Positions 25,564 through 34,434 of a stretch of DNA of 64,000 bases are shown piece by piece. The notes under the pieces were generated by a model. That model made no database searches and was not told where the DNA came from. It saw nothing but the letters and a program-made list of their open reading frames with translations. Source of the DNA: JAGQPD01 sp020426865 (lineage in GTDB: Bacteria; Planctomycetota; Planctomycetia; Pirellulales; Pirellulaceae). The stretch is taken from positions 496,001 through 560,000 of the forward strand of contig JAWKTN010000005.1 of NCBI GenBank assembly GCA_041399065.1. Direction: 5' to 3'. Numbering within the stretch: position 1 is the stretch's first letter; every line of letters begins with the position of its first letter. The position numbers were made by a program, and so were the translations under genes.

Positions 25564-27204
25564 ATGGGATTCGTGGGCTCGGAGCATCGCAACAACCCAC
25601 AATCGCAACAACCCACAATCGCAGCGCCTCAGTATCGCAACGGGACGACAAAAAAACAACCTGATGCCATACGAGTCATTACTCAAGTCATTATTGTAAC
25701 ATTTACTTGCTGTTTCGCTCAACGTTTTTCTGGCAGTCCCGAGGTGTTCGAGGCATTGTTGTTTGCTGTTTTACCGATTATTCCTAGCCTACTAGGTTTG
25801 TTTTCTGTCATTCCCGCGTTACTAGGCGGGCTGATCGCCCTATGGACGGCCGGTGGACGATTGCCAGGCCGCTATCGAAGAGAGGACCGAGTTTGGCGTC
25901 GATTCTGGGTGCGTCAACTTCCTTCCCTTTTGGTGATGACGTCGCTTGTGGTGCTGGGGGGGTGGGCGACCGTGGGCCGAGCGGTTCGACTGATGACGCC
26001 CACCGTGGCAGGGATGTCGAGTGAGGACCAATGGCCGATGCCGCGGGGAAATCTGCAACGGACCGGGATGGTCGATCAATCGCGGCTACCGGCGAATGGC
26101 GATATCGGCATCTTATGGCGGTTTCGCCCACCCGGTACGACGTTCTACGGCGACGCCGCCGTACATGGTGACAACGTGTACGTTGTCGGTAGTCGCGGCG
26201 ACACCGGAACGATCTATGCCGTGTCGAGAAACGGTGGCCAAGTTCGATGGTCGTGCCGTCCCGCTGGATACCGTGCCACTCTGTCGTCACCTGTCATTGC
26301 AAACGATACGCTCTTTGTCGGTGAGGGCCTACACTATACCCGTAACGCGAGGCTCGTCGCGGTGGCCCTGGCGGGCCCCCAAACAGGCCAAGTGCTGTGG
26401 ACATTTCGTACCAATGGGCACATCGAATGTACCCCCACTATCGTGGATGATTGCATCTACTTTGCGGCCGGCGACGACGGTGTCTATTGTCTGCAAATAT
26501 CGCCGACCGGTCGGCCGCCGGTACTTCGTTGGCATGCTAGGCCAGAGACCGTACCGGACGCCGACATTAGTGTGTCCGTGGCGAATGGATTGGTTTACGT
26601 TGGAACGGGGAATGGCGGTGAGTCGCTGGTCGTATTGGATGCGCAAAACGGCACTGAAGTCGCCCGTTGGCATGCGACGCTGCCCGTCCGAGCTCTGCCA
26701 GCCTTCAGCACCACACATCTTGCCATCTGCGCCGGAAGGGGAGACCTGAAGGTTCTCGGTTCGAACCCAGGAAGCTTGCTGCTACGAGAACGCGGACAGG
26801 TCGAACGCTCTCGTACTGACAACAACCCCAGTTGGACTTGGCAAGGCCAGTTGCCTGGCATAATGATGGGGGCACTCACCGTCTACCAAGAGACTTTCGT
26901 GGGCGGTTGTGCCGACGGATTCCTTCGGCGCTTTACGTCCAATGGCAACTGCATGGCACAGTGGGACAGCGGTGCTCCCATGGCCGGTTCGCTGGTTACA
27001 GACGGCCATGTGATCGTAGGACACAACCGTGACGGGCGCATGTTCGCGCTTGATGGCTCTGATCTCAGTCTGCTATGGAACGTTTCGCTCGGACCACCTG
27101 GCAACTATATCGCTTCTCCCGTGGCAGCCGACGGGCACTTGTTCATCGGAACCGATGCCGATGGGCTGCTGTGCATCGGACAGGTAGCTGGACGGGACCT
27201 GTGA
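25564..27204 (+). CDS. Membrane-anchored PQQ-type beta-propeller protein
   Basis: A protein of up to 546 residues. The N-terminal third holds two or three hydrophobic segments (FEALLFAVLPIIPSLLGLF with IPALLGGLIALW, and LLVMTSLVVLGGWATVG). The rest is a PQQ-like propeller with repeated blades of the type VYVVGSRGDTGTIYAV, LVYVGTGNGGESLVVLDAQNGTEV and LFIGTDADGLL. It opens with WPMPRGNLQRTGMVD, the typical W-x-x-RG(N)-x-x-x-T-G start of such domains. Like BamB-type propellers it may be a scaffold rather than an enzyme. The start is uncertain: 25564 lacks a ribosome-binding site and a 16-bp direct repeat lies inside the first codons. The stop overlaps the next gene's ATG by one base. Confidence 0.8.
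   Translation: MGFVGSEHRNNPQSQQPTIAAPQYRNGTTKKQPDAIRVITQVIIVTFTCCFAQRFSGSPEVFEALLFAVLPIIPSLLGLFSVIPALLGGLIALWTAGGRLPGRYRREDRVWRRFWVRQLPSLLVMTSLVVLGGWATVGRAVRLMTPTVAGMSSEDQWPMPRGNLQRTGMVDQSRLPANGDIGILWRFRPPGTTFYGDAAVHGDNVYVVGSRGDTGTIYAVSRNGGQVRWSCRPAGYRATLSSPVIANDTLFVGEGLHYTRNARLVAVALAGPQTGQVLWTFRTNGHIECTPTIVDDCIYFAAGDDGVYCLQISPTGRPPVLRWHARPETVPDADISVSVANGLVYVGTGNGGESLVVLDAQNGTEVARWHATLPVRALPAFSTTHLAICAGRGDLKVLGSNPGSLLLRERGQVERSRTDNNPSWTWQGQLPGIMMGALTVYQETFVGGCADGFLRRFTSNGNCMAQWDSGAPMAGSLVTDGHVIVGHNRDGRMFALDGSDLSLLWNVSLGPPGNYIASPVAADGHLFIGTDADGLLCIGQVAGRDL
25586..25617. repeat. Two direct 16-bp repeats near the propeller gene start
   Basis: ATCGCAACAACCCACA is repeated exactly twice in a row, with a partial third copy. 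The 16-base period is not a multiple of three, so copy-number change would shift the frame if this region is translated. That argues the true start of the propeller gene may lie further downstream. Confidence 0.7.
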
Positions 27205-29984
27205 TGGAACGACAGGTTCTTAGCCATCGTTACGGCGATCCCCTGAAGGGGCTCGACGTCAATGACCTGGGCTCCAAAGGGTACGTTCTCTCGCGACTCG
27301 CTGCCGCACGATATCGCGTGCCCGACGGCTTCGTGCTAACCACGGCCGCGTGCCGTATGTGCCTGTCTGATTCGACGGCTATCGCTTCCCGCGTGCGCGC
27401 GGAAATCGACCGGGAAGTGGCCCGCCTTGAATCTTGCTGGGGCCGGAAGTTGGGGTCGGCCTCGTCACCATTGCTATTGGCAGTGCGCAGTGGTGCGCCC
27501 GTGTCGATGCCTGGACTGCTGCGGACCGTCCTGGGTGTCGGCGTACCGCACACGAATCTCGACCCACGCTGGGCGGCCGCACCGTTCGCAAACGCACAAC
27601 AGCTGCTAAAGGAGACTTTGCCGGAATACTTCGAGCAACTCAATCGGCAAAACTCCGTAAGCCCCCAGATGCAACCGACAGACGATCCGATCTACGAAGC
27701 GAGGCAACAGTTGACATGCGCATTTCAGGCCGTGCTCCAATCTTGGCTGGCCCCTTCCGTCGTTGCTTATCGCCAAATACGAAAGATCGACGAGCACGTT
27801 GGCATGGCCGTCAACATACAAGTTTACGAGGACGTCACGACTGTCGGCGTTCTCTATACCCGCCATCCACACGACGATTCCGGGGAAAGAATGCTCGTCG
27901 AAGTCGCTCCGGCCCACGTCGGTGTCGTATCGGGAAGTGCCACACCACAGTCGTATGACTTGTGGCGGTCCGACCACACTTTCTCAGAAGAGAAGCGAAA
28001 CGGGGCAACGTCTCAGCCAACTCTGCAACAATCGTACGGCCCACAATTGCACCGCAAACTGATCGACCTGGCGTCTGCCTTGGAAAAGGAGTCCCTGTGG
28101 AGCGAAAGGGGAACCGAACAGCAGGTACGGAATTCGGGACTCGATATCGAATGGGGCTGGAACGGGTTCGAGCTGATTGTGTTTCAAGTGCGCGAAGTGC
28201 AAATCGCGGAAGGTGCCGATGCCCAACCTGGCCCCTCGGCGACCATGAGGGAAGTGGAGGCGGAATGTTGTCCCGGGATCCTGTTGGTAAAACATAGCAT
28301 TGCCGAATCCCTTGTACACCCCACACCCCTCACATGGTGTCTCGTACGAAAAATGTTTGCAGGTGATGGCGCCCTTGGGAATCTCTATCGCACCTTGGGG
28401 TACACACCACACAAATCTACGAAAGATGACGGTGGCTTGCGACTTGTCGCAGGACACATTTACGCAGACCCGGCCATCGTGGCGAAATTCTTCGACGGTG
28501 GCATTCCCATGACCTACGACTTGGACGAAGTTGCACGTGACTCGGAATCATTACATGCGGCACCGAAACACTTTGATCCCGATGCCTGTGGACCGTGGTT
28601 TCTGTTGGCTCTGCCCTGGCTGCTGCTTCGAACAGCGCGTGCCGCTTGGCTGGCAATGCCACGCGTAACAACCATTCAGGCTCGTCAACGTCACACACTC
28701 GAGAGATTTCATCGATGGTACATCGATCAGAGGCAACGGATCGCCGCGGCGCGGGAACCAATCGAGTTGACAAGGCAATTTACTGAAGTCACCCGCTATG
28801 TTACCGGTCCGCTGGCCGCCGAAACGCTGAGTTGGGGGGTGCACGCGGCAGTGGCAGCCTCTCGTTTGACGAAATGTCTTGAACGACTGCAAGCAGTCAC
28901 GGGTCGGCCCGCGGGTAGTGTCGCGGAATTGCTCAAACGAGTTGTATCGTGGCCATTGGCACCCGATTCAGCAGCCGACCTGGTCGCTCGCGGCAGGATG
29001 ATGCCCGACGCGTTTCTCCAACACTACGGCCACCGAGGTGAAAACGAATGGGAATTGTCCGCTACGACCTACGACCGCCATGATCTCGATCAACTTGCGT
29101 CCATTAACGCACCGAACAAGAGAGCCGCCGCGATCGGCGCCGATGACCGCGATAGCGACGTCTCGTTTGAAATCGACCAGCACGATCGTGCGTGGATACC
29201 TGCGCCCTGGAACAACGAGAGGATCGAGCGTTGGCTAGCCGAAGGCTGTGGCGAACAACGCCACGTCCGAACAAATCGGCTTCTCCGCCGTGCGGTGCAG
29301 CGAACGGTTGCGCTCGGGGCCGGTCGGGAGCTAGGGCGCGACGTATGGCTAAAAGGTTACCATGTCCTCCGACTAATCGCGCAACGTTTGGCGAAACTGT
29401 GTGAATTGGACTGTGGCCAGCCAGCGGATCTGTATTTCTTGATGCTGGAAGAAGTCGAAACGCTGTCAAGCGCCCCGCGACGGCCAGCATTGAAAGAATT
29501 GATCATCGAACGTCGTTCGAAATGGCAAAGCGAGTACGTGCGAGCGATGCCGGCCGTGATCGATGGGCGATCGCAATCAATGCAGCAAGATGCGATTGAC
29601 GGTTCTGACAGCTTATCCGATGTTCCATTCGGCACTCAATCTTTCGAAGGGCAAGCATTATCCCCAGGGACAACCTTCGGCCGAGCGCTGCATATTCTCG
29701 ACGTGCAAGACGGAAGATTTCGCAATGGGACCGCTACAAGCCAGGTTATCGTCATCGTCGAATCACTGGACACGTCACTGATTTCCATTTTGCCGCACGT
29801 GGCTGGCGTGATCGCCGAACGGGGCGGGTTATTGTCGCACGCGGCGGTAGTCGCCCGGCAATTAGGGATACCGATGGTGAGGATGCCGCATGCATCCGGT
29901 GCGATTCGGGACGGCGAGTCGATATGCATCAACGGCTCGCTGGGAACCGTCACTCGCAACGTGAATGTTCCCCCCGATCCGTAA
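27204..29984 (+). CDS. PPDK/rifampin-phosphotransferase-like enzyme (ATP-grasp plus swivelling His domain)
   Basis: A 926-residue protein built like the PEP synthase/PPDK/rifampin phosphotransferase superfamily. The N-terminal pyruvate-phosphate-dikinase ATP-binding domain (about 1-340) has LGSKGYVLSRL, VPDGFVLTT, LAVRSGAPVSMPGLLRTVLG and the later DIEWGWNG...FQVREVQ. A long helical middle (about 350-780) matches nothing I know. The C-terminal mobile domain has GVIAERGGLLSHAAVVARQ, with the phospho-accepting histidine in LSHAAV. The PEP/pyruvate-binding TIM barrel of true PPDK is missing, so it resembles rifampin phosphotransferase in layout. The substrate is unknown. It starts at 27204, one base overlapping the propeller stop, so the pair is translationally coupled. 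Confidence 0.85.
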   Translation: MERQVLSHRYGDPLKGLDVNDLGSKGYVLSRLAAARYRVPDGFVLTTAACRMCLSDSTAIASRVRAEIDREVARLESCWGRKLGSASSPLLLAVRSGAPVSMPGLLRTVLGVGVPHTNLDPRWAAAPFANAQQLLKETLPEYFEQLNRQNSVSPQMQPTDDPIYEARQQLTCAFQAVLQSWLAPSVVAYRQIRKIDEHVGMAVNIQVYEDVTTVGVLYTRHPHDDSGERMLVEVAPAHVGVVSGSATPQSYDLWRSDHTFSEEKRNGATSQPTLQQSYGPQLHRKLIDLASALEKESLWSERGTEQQVRNSGLDIEWGWNGFELIVFQVREVQIAEGADAQPGPSATMREVEAECCPGILLVKHSIAESLVHPTPLTWCLVRKMFAGDGALGNLYRTLGYTPHKSTKDDGGLRLVAGHIYADPAIVAKFFDGGIPMTYDLDEVARDSESLHAAPKHFDPDACGPWFLLALPWLLLRTARAAWLAMPRVTTIQARQRHTLERFHRWYIDQRQRIAAAREPIELTRQFTEVTRYVTGPLAAETLSWGVHAAVAASRLTKCLERLQAVTGRPAGSVAELLKRVVSWPLAPDSAADLVARGRMMPDAFLQHYGHRGENEWELSATTYDRHDLDQLASINAPNKRAAAIGADDRDSDVSFEIDQHDRAWIPAPWNNERIERWLAEGCGEQRHVRTNRLLRRAVQRTVALGAGRELGRDVWLKGYHVLRLIAQRLAKLCELDCGQPADLYFLMLEEVETLSSAPRRPALKELIIERRSKWQSEYVRAMPAVIDGRSQSMQQDAIDGSDSLSDVPFGTQSFEGQALSPGTTFGRALHILDVQDGRFRNGTATSQVIVIVESLDTSLISILPHVAGVIAERGGLLSHAAVVARQLGIPMVRMPHASGAIRDGESICINGSLGTVTRNVNVPPDP

Positions 29985-31111
29985 CGGAAACGGACACCCC
30001 CATCCTCGCTCTTCCAACGCCCATTCAATCCGCTGCGGGCCAATATCAGCAGTACGGCGAACAAAAACCATGCGAACTTCCACTGTGGCTCCGGCACATT
30101 ATGGACGTTCGACGTATTCTCCAGTGGCGCCGCCGTACCGAGGTATCGTTGCCAGGCCAGAAAATCGACACCGTCCAGTCGATTCACGATATCAACGTTG
30201 GCGATCGCTTGTGTCCAGAATCCGAAATCGTTGACGTCGACATGATCGTCCTCGTTGAAATCACCGACCATCCGATCTGTGAGAATGGTCAAGCGATACT
30301 CTCCGGACTCCAAGTGCGCCCCTTCAAGTTGATAATCTCCGGTACCAGTACTCACCACATTGACGTCGCCAGTTGGCGTAGCCAAGCCGACGACTCGTGC
30401 TGGCACGCCGGCAAGCGAACTGAGACCACTGGTAAGCGGTGTCCCTTGTTCGTCCAACACGGTAACGACTCCGGACAATTCACCGGCCGACATTTCAGCA
30501 ACGAACAGGGCGCCCGGGCGTAGCCCACGGAATCGCCAGTAATCCAGGTCGCCGGCGAACATTGGCAAATCGACGGTATTGTCGATGGTTACGTTGGCGG
30601 TCCCACCCGACCATGATGTATTCGTCCGATTGAGCAACGTAATCTCACCCGGAAGCAATTCGGGAAATTCGGAGAACGATTCGAGCAGGGAACCGTCGGA
30701 GCCGTGGATGTCGATCAGAAACTCGACAACCCCAAATTGTTCGTGACGCGCACCTGTGGCATCCGAGCGCCCGTCGAAATCAAAGTCGTCGTAACCGGTC
30801 AGTCCCAAGCGTAACGAGCCGTCGAATAGAATTGGAAGGCCAACCAACTCGCTTGCAGCACCATCACCTAAACTGCTGGCATCGTCATTGGCATGGGTCA
30901 GAATACCGCTGGCGTCAAAGGCTCCCAAAACAGTGTCCGGATACAGCGCCGAAAACAATGTGTCGGAAGCAAAGAAAACACCGCTTGGCAACACGGTGAC
31001 GTTGGCATACGAATCGTTCGGTTCAGCGCCGGTGGCCGGACAAGTCCAGAATGCTCTCAGCAGAACCATGAACATCGCTGCGTGAAATTCGGATCGTCGA
31101 TTTCGCAACAT
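29636..31111 (-). CDS. Secreted PEP-CTERM/dockerin-like protein with a read-through tail
   Basis: From the ATG at 31111 (MLRNRRSEF, GGAG eight bases upstream) a signal peptide runs to about residue 30. A beta-rich PPC-like extracellular region follows, with LDYWRFRGLRPGALFVAEM and SGEYRLTILTDRMVGD. A dockerin-like pair of Ca-binding turns comes next (DFNEDDHVDVNDFGFW, VDFLAWQRYLG), then a PEP-CTERM sorting signal (NVPEPQWKFAWFLFAVLLILARS) followed by GRWKSED. A PEP-CTERM protein should end there. This frame instead stays open for another 130 or so codons, to 29636, antisense to the last 350 bases of the phosphotransferase gene. The tail is probably not functional; a lost stop codon is the simplest explanation. 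Confidence 0.75.
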   Translation of the reverse strand: MLRNRRSEFHAAMFMVLLRAFWTCPATGAEPNDSYANVTVLPSGVFFASDTLFSALYPDTVLGAFDASGILTHANDDASSLGDGAASELVGLPILFDGSLRLGLTGYDDFDFDGRSDATGARHEQFGVVEFLIDIHGSDGSLLESFSEFPELLPGEITLLNRTNTSWSGGTANVTIDNTVDLPMFAGDLDYWRFRGLRPGALFVAEMSAGELSGVVTVLDEQGTPLTSGLSSLAGVPARVVGLATPTGDVNVVSTGTGDYQLEGAHLESGEYRLTILTDRMVGDFNEDDHVDVNDFGFWTQAIANVDIVNRLDGVDFLAWQRYLGTAAPLENTSNVHNVPEPQWKFAWFLFAVLLILARSGLNGRWKSEDGGVRFRYGSGGTFTLRVTVPSEPLMHIDSPSRIAPDACGILTIGIPNCRATTAACDNNPPRSAITPATCGKMEISDVSSDSTMTITWLVAVPLRNLPSCTSRICSARPKVVPGDNACPSKD

Positions 31112-31235
31112 GATGAAGGTCTCCATCCGAGTGACCGGTGACGCACACGATCGAACGAAAAAGGACCAGAGCCGTGGGATCTTTCCATTGATCAGGCTCC
31201 CACGGCTATGAATGCAATAACTCCGACGTGCTTGG

Positions 31236-32930
31236 CTATTGCCCAAGTTCCGCGAAGGCGACGTCAACGGCGTATTCTGCCGCAGCGTCGTCCTTGGCTC
31301 GCAAGCGAACGTATATCTTCTCGCCGGCAGTAACCTGCACTTGCCCCGAGTTCCGTCCGTCGTTGGGGTCCGTTTCAAATAGTTTAGCACCCAAACGATT
31401 GGTGACCTGCAATTGAGCATGTTCGCCATTGGGCGACGCCACATCAAACCGTAACGTGCCGCTTGCCGTTGGTGTCACGGCAAAAAAGTCCTTGTCGTTA
31501 TCGTTAATGGAGACTCCGGAAAGCACCGCGCGTCCGTTGCCGTCCAGTGCGAATACGTTTGCCAACGATTCGGTGTTGTTGTTCTCTACCTCGACAATCA
31601 TACCCGTCGGGAGGCCACTGGGACCGCCTGTCGAGTCCCCGTTGGTGCCGCTCGACGATGTTCCGCCACCGCCAGATCCAGCGTATGCCAGGTTGACGAT
31701 ATACGACCCGATGCTGTCGTTCTTGCCGCGGACACGAACAAAATAGCGCTGCCCCTCAGTGACGGGAAACGAGCCGCTGGTGATACCGTCGTTGGCATCG
31801 GTTTCGAATACTTTGACGCTTGCTTCGGTCTCAACCTCGATGTCTGCCGTCAGGCCGCCGACCGCGATAATGTCTGCATCGATGTTTCCCGTCTTATCGG
31901 CCCGAAAGGCGAAGAAGTCGCGGTCGTCCGCACTGTCGATATGGCCATTCAGTCGAGCAGTCCCGTCTGCGGCAATCACGAATGCATTTGCCGCGGCCTT
32001 GCTGTCGTTAGACTCGACTTCCGTGACATCGCTTGGCAGAACCGGTGCCGGGTCGGTTGGCGGCAGCACATCTCCTGATTGCAGTGACACCTGGTACGTA
32101 CCTGCGGTTTTACCCTGTGCCCGGACGCGGAGAAAATAGACGCTCCCCTCCGTCACTGAGAATCTTCCGGCGTTGACCCCATCGTTCGGTTCGGTTTCAA
32201 AAACCTTGACGCCATTTGCAGCCTCGACTTCAACCTTGCCAACCAGGCCATCGTGCGATTGGATTGAAAGATGAATCGAACCTGACTTATCGGCGACAAA
32301 ACGGTAGTAGTCACGATCGCGGCGGTCCGCGATCTCGCCGTTGATCTCCGCGGAACCGCTGCCGATTGGGAATGCAAACCGGTTGGCGCGCACTTTTCGG
32401 TCGTTTGACTCCACTTCGTTGACTATCGTCGTCGATGTACCGCCGTCGGTGGGGACGCCGTCGCTTCCGCCAGAGTTGTTTCCGCCTCCAGGTACGGTAT
32501 CCGAAAGGGACAGAAGAACCCGATAGTCGCCGGTAGTCCGTCCGACGCCACGAACCCGCATCGACAACCGTTCTCCAGGTGTAACTGTAAAACTCCCCCC
32601 GTTAATCCCGTCCTTCGGCTGGGTCTCAAAGAGCTTGACCCCTTGCCGGTCCTTAATCTCGATTTGCGGTATCAAACCATTCGGCGAATTCACGGAAAGG
32701 CTGACCTGGCCTGTCTCCGACGCGAGGAACCGGAAGTAGTCGCGGTCGGTGCTAGAGTCGACCGAACCCAACACTTCGGCCTGCCCATCGGTCGCGTCCG
32801 TCGCGACCTCCGTGGCCAGACCAAGCCGATTGTTTGGTTCGACCTCCATCGTGGTAACGCTGAACATCTGGCGGGATTCTAAGGATTCAAACGACTGCTT
32901 GCGCTGCTGCCGGTATTGGCTCTTCTTCAT
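31236..32930 (-). CDS. Secreted protein of four PPC (pre-peptidase C-terminal-like) domains
   Basis: A 564-residue surface protein. The N-terminus MKKSQYRQQRKQSFESLESRQMF is the LEPR-type planctomycete leader, with no conventional signal peptide. The rest is four repeats of about 125 residues, each opening with E(V)E-x-N-[DN]-x-x-x-x-A (EVEPNNRLGLATEV, EVESNDRKVRANRF, EVESNDSKAAANAF, EVENNNTESLANVF). Each continues with a DRDYFRF-type strand, a VFETxPNDGxxxGxFxVTxGxxYFxRVRG block and a Gly/Ser-rich linker. These are bacterial PPC domains, usually appended to secreted peptidases, here without any catalytic domain. A structural or adhesive role is likely. It lies upstream of the PEP-CTERM gene on the same strand, separated by 124 bp. 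Confidence 0.88.
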   Translation of the reverse strand: MKKSQYRQQRKQSFESLESRQMFSVTTMEVEPNNRLGLATEVATDATDGQAEVLGSVDSSTDRDYFRFLASETGQVSLSVNSPNGLIPQIEIKDRQGVKLFETQPKDGINGGSFTVTPGERLSMRVRGVGRTTGDYRVLLSLSDTVPGGGNNSGGSDGVPTDGGTSTTIVNEVESNDRKVRANRFAFPIGSGSAEINGEIADRRDRDYYRFVADKSGSIHLSIQSHDGLVGKVEVEAANGVKVFETEPNDGVNAGRFSVTEGSVYFLRVRAQGKTAGTYQVSLQSGDVLPPTDPAPVLPSDVTEVESNDSKAAANAFVIAADGTARLNGHIDSADDRDFFAFRADKTGNIDADIIAVGGLTADIEVETEASVKVFETDANDGITSGSFPVTEGQRYFVRVRGKNDSIGSYIVNLAYAGSGGGGTSSSGTNGDSTGGPSGLPTGMIVEVENNNTESLANVFALDGNGRAVLSGVSINDNDKDFFAVTPTASGTLRFDVASPNGEHAQLQVTNRLGAKLFETDPNDGRNSGQVQVTAGEKIYVRLRAKDDAAAEYAVDVAFAELGQ

Positions 32931-33098
32931 TGCGTGTTCACTCCACCCTGTCTAGAAAATTCGGTAAGAACGATTGTGGTCTCCTGGAAACGTTCGCACT
33001 TGCGTCAATCGCACCGACTATTCCTCTCATGGTGCGTGGCAAGTATCGGCGTCAACGTTATTAGGCGAAAATAACCTTGCGAGCCGCCAAAGGATGGT

Positions 33099-33192
33099 CG
33101 CACATAGCCCCAGTCGATTCCCAAGCGGCCACGCTGCCCGCCTCCCCGAGAAATCGGGTCGCACGCCATTGCGTTGGGATCGGCGGAGTGAT
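33099..33192 (+). repeat. Shorter copy of the 19747-20168 repeat family, inverted
   Basis: It begins CACATAGCCCCAGTCGATTC and contains CGCACGCCATTGCGTTGGGA then TCGGCGGAGTGA, matching the reverse complement of the right half of the 19747-20168 element in the same order, with the central part divergent. Two copies 13 kb apart in opposite orientation indicate a dispersed family. Confidence 0.7.
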
Positions 33193-33979
33193 TTCGCGCC
33201 TACCCGGCCACCCCTTTGCTTGGAGTTCCTGTGATGCCGCTTCCATCTTGTGTTTCTTTGTTCAACGCACAGCTGCAGGGAGCACCGCGTCCGATAGCGA
33301 CCGCAGAAAAACTCGGCATCCTCTGCGGCTCTGCGCCAAGTAAACGCACACCGTAACACAACGTACACCACCAATGGTGTGCGTATGATGTTGGCGATTT
33401 AGGCAAGACTTCGCTTTCTTGAGCGGTTGTCGACTGGTTGCGGCACCAGGACGCTCCCAGGCTGTTCTACGGTGGCTGTCATGGCGATGATGAACGATCA
33501 GTATTTACCGAGCTGTGTTAAATCGCAATTGAAACCGTCAAGCAATCAGGAAACCGAATCTGGAACGCCGCCAGTTGTTGGCGTACGCCGCATTTGGAAC
33601 GGCGACGGTACAACATGAAGAAATCGATCAACATGTGGGCCTTTTCGGCCGCTGTTGGACGGCACGACAAATTGGCCGGCCGTCGTCGAGGAATTCGACA
33701 AGACCGGATACAATGGGTATTTGACGTTTGGATATTGCCACCCGTACTAGTATTTTCCGTAACCGTTCACGGCATTGGCTAGGCTATCCGCGCTCGTACT
33801 CGTACTCAGCGCAGCGGTACTCGTACTCCACAAGCAGCAGGGAAGGTCTCTCGTGTCGTCTCGCGGCCAGGGTGAGACAGGCTGGGTCGGGGTTCTTGTA
33901 GTCATCCTAACGATGCAACGGTCGCGGCATCACGTCTGCGTGCGAAAACAAACTCGTGGCTCTCAATCGAGTACGCGTA

Positions 33980-34019
33980 GCCTGTCCCAGACCCTCACAT
34001 GTGAGGGTCTGGGACAGGC
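33980..34019. repeat. Perfect 40-bp palindrome
   Basis: The 20 bases from 33980 (GCCTGTCCCAGACCCTCACA) are the exact reverse complement of the next 20, with no loop and no mismatch. It is followed on the plus strand by GGCAAAAAACGG. A perfect loop-less palindrome of this size is rare. It could be a cruciform-forming site, a recombination or binding site, or a footprint of an inserted element. Confidence 0.85.
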
Positions 34020-34142
34020 GGCAAAAAACGGCGCACCCTAATTCCCAATTGGAACAAAGCACTAGCAGCTTTTTCCGTGAACGGTTACCCCAATTCCAAT
34101 AGCAACGATCACTCGCTACCGTTTAGATTGCGGTACGTTTTT

Positions 34143-34182
34143 GGGTGTTTCTACACAAAGGTACGTAAACCGTAATAGAAAT
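34143..34182 (+). repeat. Left terminal inverted repeat of the Tn3-family element
   Basis: Begins GGGTGTTTCTACACAAAGG and continues through GTACGTAAACCGTAATAG. It pairs with 37557-37596 over about 40 bases, the usual length for Tn3-type ends (about 38 bp). Confidence 0.9.
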
Positions 34183-34434
34183 AGCCATTGGGGGGGATAG
34201 GGGCACTTTAGATCACAAGAACCGGGATTTGCGTTCGGGAGCCCTGGTTCCGGGGTCGACTTGTGCCGCTGCAATAGACCGTGTGAACCTTGTCGCGAAT
34301 CCGGTAGAATCTACGCTTGGCCGTTCGGATGAATCCGATCAACAGTGCTGGCGGCTCATGCGGTGTGAATGTGGAAAGTCGTTAGGGCGCCGGTCCACAG
34401 TCGCGTAGCTTAGCTTATGTGATGGGTGATTTCC

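Larger units (their letters stand above)
32931..34142. other. 1.2-kb gene-poor region at the left edge of the accessory island
   Basis: No open frame here looks like a gene. The region holds the inverted repeat-family copy at 33099-33192 and a perfect 40-bp palindrome at 33980-34019. It also has a repeated TACTCGTACTC pattern at 33795-33830. It ends at the left terminal inverted repeat of the Tn3-family transposon. It looks like accumulated insertion debris. Confidence 0.6.
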
